From Planctomycetaceae bacterium (GTDB lineage Bacteria > Planctomycetota > Planctomycetia > Pirellulales > Pirellulaceae): a DNA stretch of 7,485 nt. This document shows, one piece after another, positions 1 through 5,659 of this stretch (position 1 is the stretch's first letter; each line of letters opens with the position of its first letter). The position numbers and the translations under genes are program-made. A model generated the notes under the pieces. The model did no database searches. It was given only the letters and a program-made list of their open reading frames with translations, and had not been told where the DNA came from. The stretch lies in assembly GCA_024642765.1 (NCBI GenBank), contig JAHEAM010000182.1:1-7485 (forward strand), read 5' to 3'.

Positions 1-297
1 GCCGACGTCGACACCAATAATTTATATAAGCAAACTGAGAGCAACGCAGGTTTCGATAAACTGCCATTCAGTCTTGTCGAACAATTTTTGACTTCGATCG
101 GATGGTGTTCTCCACGTATTCCAGTTCTTGTTAATCGAACAAATAATCCTAGAAGACCTTTGTCGTCGATTTGGTCGTTTAAGGAGGGCTTTATTGCGAT
201 CTTAAACGCCCCGACAAAGCGGATGCTCGGCGGCCAAAGCTGGGGACCCGACCAGTATGCAACCCACCCAAAGATTTTTGACCTACATTGTTGTTAA
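1..297 (+). CDS. Possible 3' end of an unidentified protein gene (partial at left edge)
   Basis: Frame 1 of the + strand is open from the first base of the window to a TAA at 295-297, about 98 codons, so this may be the C-terminal end of a gene that starts upstream. The translated tail runs through VLVNRTNNPRRPLSSIW and ends IFDLHCC. I do not recognise a family, a signal peptide or a membrane segment. An internal TTG at 88 could serve as a start, but no Shine-Dalgarno site precedes it. The opposite strand is also stop-free over almost the same stretch, without a usable ATG or an early GTG start, which weakens the coding argument. The frame could be chance; a homology search with the full upstream sequence would decide it. 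Confidence 0.3.
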   Translation, partial: ADVDTNNLYKQTESNAGFDKLPFSLVEQFLTSIGWCSPRIPVLVNRTNNPRRPLSSIWSFKEGFIAILNAPTKRMLGGQSWGPDQYATHPKIFDLHCC

Positions 298-618
298 CTC
301 GGCGTGACGACATGTGGATATCTCAGTCAAAAAGCGAGTGTTTTTGAGGTGCTGAACTCCAGACCTTGCCTCCTGGCAAGATGATCGAAAGTTTGAGCGA
401 GAGCTATGATACCATCCTGTAGTCGCTGCGGCTTTTCAAGAAATGCGCTGTGGGCTTGCCGGATCTAGCCAGAAGTGTCAAAAAAACGGGGAAATTAAGG
501 TTATCCCCCTTGCTGTTTTCGCTTGGAAACGTAATCATTGTCGTTTTCCAATTTCAAGAAATATTGGGTTTTGTTCGCGGTTCATTTCTAGCGGCCGCGT
601 TTTTTTCAGGAGTTTTGA
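298..618. other. Non-coding upstream region of rpsD with several small hairpins
   Basis: I see no convincing gene, tRNA or known riboswitch here. Visible structures are an A/T-rich 7-bp inverted repeat (TCAAAAA 327-333, TTTTTGA 341-347), a compact 6-bp hairpin (CTTGCC 365-370, GGCAAG 375-380), and a bulged repeat (TTGGAAAC 523-530, GTTTTCCAA 543-551). A further CTTGCC lies at 455-460 and could compete for the GGCAAG arm. Promoter-like boxes are weak: TATGAT at 405-410 has no good -35, and TTGCTG (510-515) sits 17 bases before AATCAT (533-538). The transcription start of rpsD therefore cannot be fixed by reading. The short + strand frames through this region run on into rpsD in other frames and look like shadows. 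Confidence 0.6.
365..380 (+). repeat. Perfect 6-bp hairpin with 4-base loop upstream of rpsD
   Basis: CTTGCC, a TCCT loop and GGCAAG form a compact stem-loop. No T tract follows, so it is not an intrinsic terminator. It may be a leader RNA element or chance. The same GGCAAG/CTTGCC arms recur in the terminator stem downstream of rpsD. Confidence 0.4.
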
Positions 619-1233
619 ATGTCTCGCTATACAGGCCCCAAGGGAAGAATTAATCGCCGATTGGGGACGTTGGTCTATGAAAGTGGTGGTGCAACACGCG
701 CAATGGAAAAGCGTGGAAAGCAGCCGCCTGGAATGCACACACGCCCAAAACGACCGTCGAACTACGGTCACGCGTTGTACGAAAAACAAAAAATCAAGCA
801 TTACTATGGGCTTGGCGAACGACAGTTGCGTCGTTACTTCGAAAAAGCCGGTCGCATGAAGGGTAACACGTCCGAAAACTTGCTGACGCTTTGTGAAAGC
901 CGTTTGGATAACGTTCTGCGACGATCTGGTTTGGCTTTGACTCGCCCTCAAGCTCGCCAAGGCGTTGCTCACGGTCACTTCCGAGTGAACGGCGTCAAAG
1001 TCGACAAGCCGTCGTATTTGTTGCGTCCGGGCGACGTTGTGACTATTCGCCCACGAGCCAACATCGCGGGCATGTACCGAAACATCATCGGTGCTGGAGT
1101 TGAGGGCCAAGGAATTGATTGGGCAAAACTCGATTCCGAAACATTGACAATCAACGTCGTTGGCGCTCCTGGCCCAAGTGATATTAGCTTGCCAGTTGAC
1201 GGCAACGTGGTCGTCGAATTCTTGTCACGATAA
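619..1233 (+). CDS. rpsD: Small ribosomal subunit protein S4
   Basis: S4 is a primary 16S rRNA-binding protein that nucleates assembly of the 30S body and takes part in decoding accuracy; in several bacteria it also represses its own mRNA. The 204-residue product has the usual bacterial length. It opens with the family signature MSRYTGPKGRINRRLG, contains the conserved block YEKQKIKHYYGLGERQ at about 54-69, and carries an S4 RNA-binding domain at about 94-145 (SRLDNVLRRSG, then VNGVKVDKPSYLLRPGDVV). It ends VVVEFLSR, matching the family's typical IVEFYSR-like terminus. The N-terminus has no CXXC pair, so this is the zinc-free form of S4. The ATG is supported by AGGAG at 609-613, a normal spacing. 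The gene is not inside the alpha operon (no rpsK, rpsM or rpoA neighbours here) and ends before a strong terminator, which suggests a single-gene transcript as in Bacillus subtilis. Identification is very secure. Confidence 0.98.
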   Translation: MSRYTGPKGRINRRLGTLVYESGGATRAMEKRGKQPPGMHTRPKRPSNYGHALYEKQKIKHYYGLGERQLRRYFEKAGRMKGNTSENLLTLCESRLDNVLRRSGLALTRPQARQGVAHGHFRVNGVKVDKPSYLLRPGDVVTIRPRANIAGMYRNIIGAGVEGQGIDWAKLDSETLTINVVGAPGPSDISLPVDGNVVVEFLSR

Positions 1234-1318
1234 TCGATCCTTTTTGGAAAATCCTTATCAGGAGATGATTCACGGCGACGCGTCATTCAAGTGACGAACA
1301 TTTACGAATAACAGATCT

Positions 1319-1354
1319 TGGCAAGTCACTTACGAGAGACTTGCCATTTTTTTT
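1319..1354 (+). terminator. Rho-independent terminator after rpsD
   Basis: A 9-bp perfect stem (TGGCAAGTC 1319-1327, GACTTGCCA 1338-1346) with a 10-base loop is followed directly by eight T residues (1347-1354). It lies 86 bases past the rpsD stop and points the same way, so it should end the rpsD transcript and insulate lpdA. In the other direction there is no T tract, so it is one-way. Confidence 0.9.
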
Positions 1355-1360
1355 GTTATC

Positions 1361-1390
1361 TTGACAGTATTGAAATCGAAATCAAATTGT
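1361..1390 (+). promoter_or_regulatory. Candidate sigma-70-type promoter of lpdA
   Basis: TTGACA at 1361-1366 is a perfect -35 consensus, only six bases after the terminator T tract. The -10 region is poor: AATTGT (18-base spacer) or CAAATT (16-base spacer) match the consensus at three of six positions. Position and orientation fit lpdA, whose start is at 1413. An activator or an atypical -10 could explain the weak box. Confidence 0.45.
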
Positions 1391-1412
1391 TGGCTCTTTT
1401 GACGAGGCGAGA

Positions 1413-2849
1413 ATGCAAACGCAAGTTGTTGTCATTGGCGGTGGACCTGGTGGATATGCCGCGGCTTTCTTGGCGGCTGACGAAGGCCGTCAGGTTGTCT
1501 TGGTTGAAAAGGAAGGCAAACTGGGCGGAACCTGCTTGCTGCGTGGTTGCATTCCTTCGAAAGCTCTTCTGCATGTTGCAAAAGTCTTAGGCGAAGTCGA
1601 AGAACTTTCACACGAGTGGGGCATTGAGTTGGGGTCCCCGCAAATCGCACTTGACAAACTGCGGGCTCGAAAAAACAAAGTCATCTCCACACTGTCCGCT
1701 GGACTAAGCCAACTCGCAAAACGACGCAACGTGACGATCGTAGTCGGCGAGGCTCGATTTGTTAACGCGAATACGATCGAAATCGCAGGTGAGCACGCAT
1801 CGATTCCAGTCGGAAAACAGATCACGTTTGAACATTGCGTGATTGCGACAGGCAGCACTCCGGCGATGCCCGCGGCCTTCCGAATCGGCTCGGATCGCGT
1901 GATGGACTCAACGGGGGCCTTGGAACTAACGGACATCCCCGCGAAAATGCTGGTGATTGGTGGCGGCTATATCGGACTTGAGATGGGCTCGGTTTACGCT
2001 CAACTGGGGACACAAGTGAGTGTCGTTGAGCTGCAAGAGGGCCTGCTGATGGGGGCGGACCGCGATCTCGTAAAACCATTGGCTAAACGCCTTGAAAAGT
2101 TGTTCGACAAACGAATTTTCTTAAACACAAAAGTCGGCAGTGTTTCGGTCGTTGGCGAGCAAGTCCAAGTGAGCTTCGAGGGCCCTGGAAAATTCGGTAC
2201 CGAACTATTCGATCGCGTTCTCGTTTCGGTAGGCCGCGCTCCGAATACTCGCTCACTTAATCTGGAGGTCCTCGAGATACAAACAGACCAACGCGGATTT
2301 ATCCCCTGCAATCAACAGTTGCAAACTTCCGTTCCGAATATTTATGTCATCGGCGATGCTGCCGGCGAACCCATGTTGGCTCACAAGGCGACCCACGAAG
2401 GGCGGACGGCTGTCGAAGCCATCTGCGGTCATTCGGTTTCTTTCGACAAACGCGCAATTCCTGCGGTTGTTTTCACCGACCCCGAAATCGCGTGGGCTGG
2501 TATTACGGAAGAAGAAGCGAAGAAGTCGGGCCGCAATTACGAAGTATGCGTCTATCCGTGGGCGGCCAGCGGTCGCGCGCAAGCCTTGGCTCGCACCGAT
2601 GGACTGACGAAATGGTTAGTCGATCCTGAAACAGAACAAGTAATCGGCTGTGGAATCGTTGGCGCTGGAGCAGGTGAGTTGATTGCCGAAGCCGTGCTTG
2701 CAATCGAAATGGGCTGCAACGTCCGCGACATTACTGAATCGGTTCACCCTCACCCGACACTGAGTGAAACGCTCATGAACGCCGGAGAAGTATTCTTTGG
2801 GACCGCAACCGAAATCTATAAACCGAAAAAGAAAAAAACCACAACATAA
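1413..2849 (+). CDS. lpdA: Dihydrolipoyl dehydrogenase (E3 component)
   Basis: This FAD flavoenzyme reoxidises dihydrolipoamide with NAD+ and serves as the E3 subunit of pyruvate and 2-oxoglutarate dehydrogenase complexes and of the glycine cleavage system; it is cytoplasmic. The 478-residue product has the usual length. Near the N-terminus is the FAD dinucleotide fold VVVIGGGPGGYAAA (G9-G14), then the redox-active disulfide GGTCLLRGCIPSK (Cys41, Cys46). The NAD-binding motif IGGGYIGLEMGS starts around 182, the second FAD motif YVIGDAAGEPMLAHKA is around 311-326, and the C-terminal dimer domain carries the catalytic His447-Glu452 pair in HPHPTLSE. All catalytic residues are present, which separates it from mercuric reductase (no N-terminal metal domain or vicinal C-terminal cysteines) and from glutathione reductase. 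GAGG at 1404-1407 supports the ATG. No E1 or E2 gene is adjacent; map follows after 29 bases. The lysine-rich tail KPKKKKTTT lies beyond the conserved core. Confidence 0.96.
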   Translation: MQTQVVVIGGGPGGYAAAFLAADEGRQVVLVEKEGKLGGTCLLRGCIPSKALLHVAKVLGEVEELSHEWGIELGSPQIALDKLRARKNKVISTLSAGLSQLAKRRNVTIVVGEARFVNANTIEIAGEHASIPVGKQITFEHCVIATGSTPAMPAAFRIGSDRVMDSTGALELTDIPAKMLVIGGGYIGLEMGSVYAQLGTQVSVVELQEGLLMGADRDLVKPLAKRLEKLFDKRIFLNTKVGSVSVVGEQVQVSFEGPGKFGTELFDRVLVSVGRAPNTRSLNLEVLEIQTDQRGFIPCNQQLQTSVPNIYVIGDAAGEPMLAHKATHEGRTAVEAICGHSVSFDKRAIPAVVFTDPEIAWAGITEEEAKKSGRNYEVCVYPWAASGRAQALARTDGLTKWLVDPETEQVIGCGIVGAGAGELIAEAVLAIEMGCNVRDITESVHPHPTLSETLMNAGEVFFGTATEIYKPKKKKTTT

Positions 2850-2878
2850 AATCATGTTGAATGAGGATCGAAAACCCA

Positions 2879-3739
2879 ATGAGTAGCCCTAAGAAATCAA
2901 AACCGCGTCGCGTCATTCGATCTGCTCGCGAAATTGGCAAGATGCGCGAGGCGGGGTTAATCGTATGGCAAGCCCATCAGGCGATGTATCGTCTGATTCG
3001 TCCAGGAGTTACAACCCAAGATCTGAATTTGGCTGTTCGTGAAACATTCGCCAGTTATCGCGCGGAGCCTCTGTTCTTGAACTATGGCGGGCCACCGGGT
3101 TTCCCGGCAGAGACCTGCATTTCGGTCAACGAAGAGTTAGTCCATGGGATTCCCGGTTCGAGAAAATTGAAAGAGGGCGATATCGTATCTGTTGATACCG
3201 GCTGTCGCTTTCATGGCTGGTGTGGCGACGCAGCCTACACTCACGCTGTTGGCAATGTTTCAGCCGAAGCGAAGCGATTGCTTGAGGCTACTTTGGGCGC
3301 ACTCAATTTGGCAATCGAATTGATTTCAAAATGCAAAATGTGGAGCGAGGTCGCGCAAGGCATTGAGGGCCTAATCCATGACGCTGGATTCTGTGTCGTT
3401 GAATCGATGGTTGGGCATGGCATAGGTCAAAATTTGCACGAGCCGCCGCAAGTCCCCAACTATTTCGAAGAGGATTGGCGGCGCGAAGAGGATTTTGATT
3501 TACGCCCCGGGCTCGTGATCGCGGTCGAACCGATGGTGAATGTGGGCACCGCGAAACTCATCGAACTCCCAGACGCCTGGACGCAAATATCGGCGGACAA
3601 GAGCTTGGCAGCCCATTTCGAACACACACTTGCAATTACTGAGAACGGAGTACGCAAATTGACCGGCCCTCCTGAGGGCGATGAAGTCGAACGCTTGCCC
3701 GAATGGTTGCGAAACCCCGATGAATGGCTGATCTGGTAA
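2879..3739 (+). CDS. map: Methionine aminopeptidase, type I
   Basis: This enzyme removes the initiator methionine from nascent proteins when the second residue is small; it is an essential cytoplasmic dimetal hydrolase of the 'pita-bread' fold. Numbering from the ATG at 2879 (286 residues), the substrate-contacting histidine is His89 in VNEELVHGIPG. The five metal ligands are all present: Asp106 (VSVDTG), Asp117 (GDAAYT), His180 (MVGHGIGQNLHEPP), Glu217 (VIAVEPMV) and Glu248 (HFEHTLAITENG). Their spacing matches the Escherichia coli enzyme except for a short insertion in the acidic stretch FEEDWRREEDFD. There is no N-terminal zinc-finger or long SH3-binding extension, so it is a plain type I enzyme. 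An in-frame ATG at 2861 would add six residues, but it has no ribosome-binding site; GAGGA at 2863-2867 serves the 2879 ATG better (11-base spacing). It probably shares a transcript with lpdA, and converges on the porin gene with a 35-base gap that shows no clear terminator. Confidence 0.95.
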   Translation: MSSPKKSKPRRVIRSAREIGKMREAGLIVWQAHQAMYRLIRPGVTTQDLNLAVRETFASYRAEPLFLNYGGPPGFPAETCISVNEELVHGIPGSRKLKEGDIVSVDTGCRFHGWCGDAAYTHAVGNVSAEAKRLLEATLGALNLAIELISKCKMWSEVAQGIEGLIHDAGFCVVESMVGHGIGQNLHEPPQVPNYFEEDWRREEDFDLRPGLVIAVEPMVNVGTAKLIELPDAWTQISADKSLAAHFEHTLAITENGVRKLTGPPEGDEVERLPEWLRNPDEWLIW

Positions 3740-3774
3740 ACAAAATCTCCCGCCGAAAGACTCCGCGCAACTCC

Positions 3775-5280
3775 TTAGTAATCCATCTGCAAACGCATCG
3801 CGAAGGCGTTGCTAACGCTGTTTCCTAAGGTTCGGTCGTTTAACTCCGTGTTAATCCAAGCCCATTGGACCTTGGCGTTGTTTTGTACATACCAGTTGAG
3901 ACCAACCACTGAATTGAGCATTCTTCGACCTGCACCGGGAGCACCTACATCGAGCAGTGGATTGAGATTAATGTAGGAGACCTGTCCAATTGCTTCCCAG
4001 GCACCTCGCATTGGGGAACACATTGCAACGGGATTCGCGGGCTTGATGCGAGTAAACACACCAGCCTTGCGGTTGTAAGGAATGATTTCGCCGGTCAATA
4101 CATGTCGGATATGCAGGTAAGCCGCAGGGACTGTCGCAATTCCAGTTGGAGTTTGAACGTTACTCCATCGCATCTCGGACTGAACGACGGTGCGTCCTAA
4201 CGAAAGAGCGCTTTCGACATTAAACAAGTTCGCTGAATTGGTTTGGAAGACACCTGAATTCACAAACGGCGGCACGAATTCAATCGGAAATACACTGAGC
4301 CCAGACGGTCCAAGGTTTGGTTGTTGTCCCACAAACACTTCATCTTGGGACACGTACTGTAAGACATTTCGCCCTGGATCAAGATAGGCATGATCGATAC
4401 CAATATGAAACAATCCGCAATCGCCGTTGTCCCAAGGAAGCCAGGTGATGCGCTCGGCAGTGCCATAGCCACCGTTTTCGGCAAAGACGTTGCCGTAATT
4501 GTCTGAAAGTGTGCGATAGCCCGAGAATGCCCACGTCGCGACTTCGTCCGTTGTGTTGCCATAGTACATAATGCCTGTTTGTCGAAACGGTGCCAAAGCG
4601 AACATTGAGGGGCGTTCGAGTGTTGGCAACTCGCGAATGCTCGTTAACTCTGTCATGCCAAACGGTTGACGGAATCGACCGATTCGCAAATGACTGTTTG
4701 GACGCACATCAAATTGCCCCCAAACATCGACAAAGCGAGCTTGGGCTTGGGCCAAGTCGAATTCCATCATGTAGGTCGTGTGTTCGGTAACGTTGCCGGT
4801 CGCAGCGATACGAGCTCGGCGAAATCCAAGCCCATCGTTGATGTCGCCCAACGTCGTGCGACTTTCTCCCGACTGCGCGAAAAAAGCAGAGTCTAACTGG
4901 AAGAATCCTGTCACTTTGAAGTCGGGATATTCTTTCTTCTTGGGCTCTTCGGGTTTTTTGGTAGCGTCAGTTTTGGCGGCGGTTGTCGTGGGCCTGACGG
5001 ACGACAACTTGCTGTCTTCGGGTGTCAGAGGATTAACGGCAGTGTCTTTGGAGTCCAACTGCAATCCTGCCTCACGAGACGAGCGTGAAGCCGCGCCACG
5101 CATTGTCTCGAGTTCCTTTTTTAAGGTCTGCAGTTCAAGCTCAACGGCCTGCAATCTCAAAAACGAATCGTCCTTGACCTGAGCAAGTACCGAAGCCGAA
5201 AAACTTGGCAACCCAACAAACAAGCATAAGCCGGTAAGCAAAAGGCTCGTTCGGTATGTCGAGGTCAATCGCTTTTTCAT
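3775..5280 (-). CDS. Outer-membrane porin of the OprO/OprP (phosphate-selective porin) family
   Basis: The product should form a beta-barrel channel in the outer membrane. Its 501 residues begin with a signal peptide (MKKR, hydrophobic LLLTGLCLFVGLPSF, likely cleavage after VLA at residue 33). A short coiled coil follows at about 39-61 (LRLQAVELELQTLKKELETM), then a polar Lys/Pro/Thr-rich linker to about 118 and the barrel from about 119. Barrel hallmarks include FKVTGFFQLDSAFF, GFRRARIAATGNVTEHTTY, LRIGRFRQPFGMTEL near 198-212, the block HVLTGEIIPYNRKAGVFTRIKP near 393-414, and a C-terminal strand ending in an aromatic residue (RLQMDY). These match the Porin O/P family, including the 'RIGRFKxPFG' and 'LTGExxPYxRxxGVFxRxxP' patterns. 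Substrate specificity cannot be read from the sequence, so 'phosphate-selective' is only a family name. The ATG has no strong Shine-Dalgarno site, only an AAGAAA-like stretch. The gene is convergent with map and divergent from the CX4CH protein gene. Confidence 0.88.
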   Translation of the reverse strand: MKKRLTSTYRTSLLLTGLCLFVGLPSFSASVLAQVKDDSFLRLQAVELELQTLKKELETMRGAASRSSREAGLQLDSKDTAVNPLTPEDSKLSSVRPTTTAAKTDATKKPEEPKKKEYPDFKVTGFFQLDSAFFAQSGESRTTLGDINDGLGFRRARIAATGNVTEHTTYMMEFDLAQAQARFVDVWGQFDVRPNSHLRIGRFRQPFGMTELTSIRELPTLERPSMFALAPFRQTGIMYYGNTTDEVATWAFSGYRTLSDNYGNVFAENGGYGTAERITWLPWDNGDCGLFHIGIDHAYLDPGRNVLQYVSQDEVFVGQQPNLGPSGLSVFPIEFVPPFVNSGVFQTNSANLFNVESALSLGRTVVQSEMRWSNVQTPTGIATVPAAYLHIRHVLTGEIIPYNRKAGVFTRIKPANPVAMCSPMRGAWEAIGQVSYINLNPLLDVGAPGAGRRMLNSVVGLNWYVQNNAKVQWAWINTELNDRTLGNSVSNAFAMRLQMDY

Positions 5281-5531
5281 GATTCATTTCTTGATATTCA
5301 AAGAGATTCTGATGGCGAAGCTTTTGCTCGAAAAGCGTTGGCTTAGTAATTGTCTCGAATTAGAATCCGTGTTTTCTGGTGAGGTTGAGGATCCAGCCGA
5401 AACGAAAACAAACTCCCAAGTCTCTCCCGGCAGGTTACTTATGGAACCCATTCGGGAAGTTATGTCGGGGTATGTCCCTAATTCAAATTACCCTCAATAT
5501 CGACACAATCGATTCGACCGATAAAATCGGT

Positions 5532-5559
5532 TTAACTTCAACAGTTCAATTGAAGTTAA
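5532..5559. repeat. Perfect 10-bp inverted repeat, candidate operator
   Basis: TTAACTTCAA (5532-5541) and TTGAAGTTAA (5550-5559) are exact reverse complements separated by eight bases. A second, overlapping palindrome TTCAATTGAA spans 5545-5554. It lies 252 bases upstream of the porin start and 100 bases upstream of the divergent gene. No T tract follows and the stem is A/T-rich, so a protein-binding site is likelier than a terminator. Which protein would bind is unknown. Confidence 0.5.
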
Positions 5560-5622
5560 TTATGCCAAATCTTTGCTGGCAAAAAGGCAGGAATGCTAGC
5601 AGGCCAGCTTTTGCATCTGCCA

Positions 5623-5651
5623 TTGACGCGATAGCTGGGGCTTTCTACCCT
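5623..5651 (+). promoter_or_regulatory. Candidate promoter of the CX4CH protein gene, implying a leaderless mRNA
   Basis: TTGACG (5623-5628, five of six to the -35 consensus) is followed by exactly 17 bases and TACCCT (5646-5651, which keeps the key T, A and final T of the -10). Standard spacing puts the transcription start near 5658, two bases before the ATG at 5660. This would explain why that ATG has no Shine-Dalgarno site. The -10 is weak and the call is tentative. Confidence 0.3.
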
Positions 5652-5659
5652 CCCCGCCT

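Larger units (their letters stand above)
5281..5659. other. Divergent intergenic control region between the porin and the CX4CH protein
   Basis: This 379-base region lies between two divergent envelope genes. I see no convincing gene in it: a + strand frame from 5279 to 5524 (81 codons) lacks a good ribosome-binding site and any recognisable motif. It does hold a perfect 10-bp inverted repeat (5532-5559), a 5-bp hairpin CCGATAAAATCGG (5518-5530), a GCTGGC/GCCAGC pair (5575-5580 and 5603-5608) and a promoter-like pair near 5623-5651. No clear promoter for the porin could be read on the minus strand. Confidence 0.6.

Noticed and set aside
34..50. CTGAGA sequence resembling the core of the TPP riboswitch
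   Set aside because: The other conserved TPP riboswitch segments are absent and no thiamine gene follows.
298..480. Possible tRNA or other structural RNA
   Set aside because: No TψC-like GGTTCGAATCC arm, acceptor stem pairing or CCA end could be found; only small isolated hairpins are present.
443..859. 138-codon + strand frame from the leader into rpsD
   Set aside because: It overlaps the first 240 bases of S4 in another frame; the translation is Cys/Arg/Lys-rich with no family resemblance and there is no ribosome-binding site.
535..1110. 191-codon open frame on the minus strand across rpsD
   Set aside because: It lies fully antisense to the clearly conserved S4 gene, has no recognisable protein motif, and is explained by S4 codon use.
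1260..1293. Tiny nine-codon frame (ATG at 1265) after AGGAG, between rpsD and lpdA
   Set aside because: The AGGAG touches the ATG, too close for a working ribosome-binding site, and nine residues carry no recognisable leader-peptide pattern.
1490..1936. 148-codon minus-strand frame inside lpdA
   Set aside because: Shadow of the dihydrolipoyl dehydrogenase gene, whose catalytic motifs are continuous over this stretch.
5279..5524. 81-codon + strand frame overlapping the porin start and the intergenic region
   Set aside because: No Shine-Dalgarno site at either ATG (5279 or 5312), no motif or signal peptide, and it occupies a region expected to hold divergent promoters. Kept only as a remote possibility.
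5575..5612. GCTGGC/GCCAGC stem followed by TTTT, possible terminator or attenuator
   Set aside because: The stem is only 6 bp around a 22-base loop and the T run is four bases, which is too weak to call.
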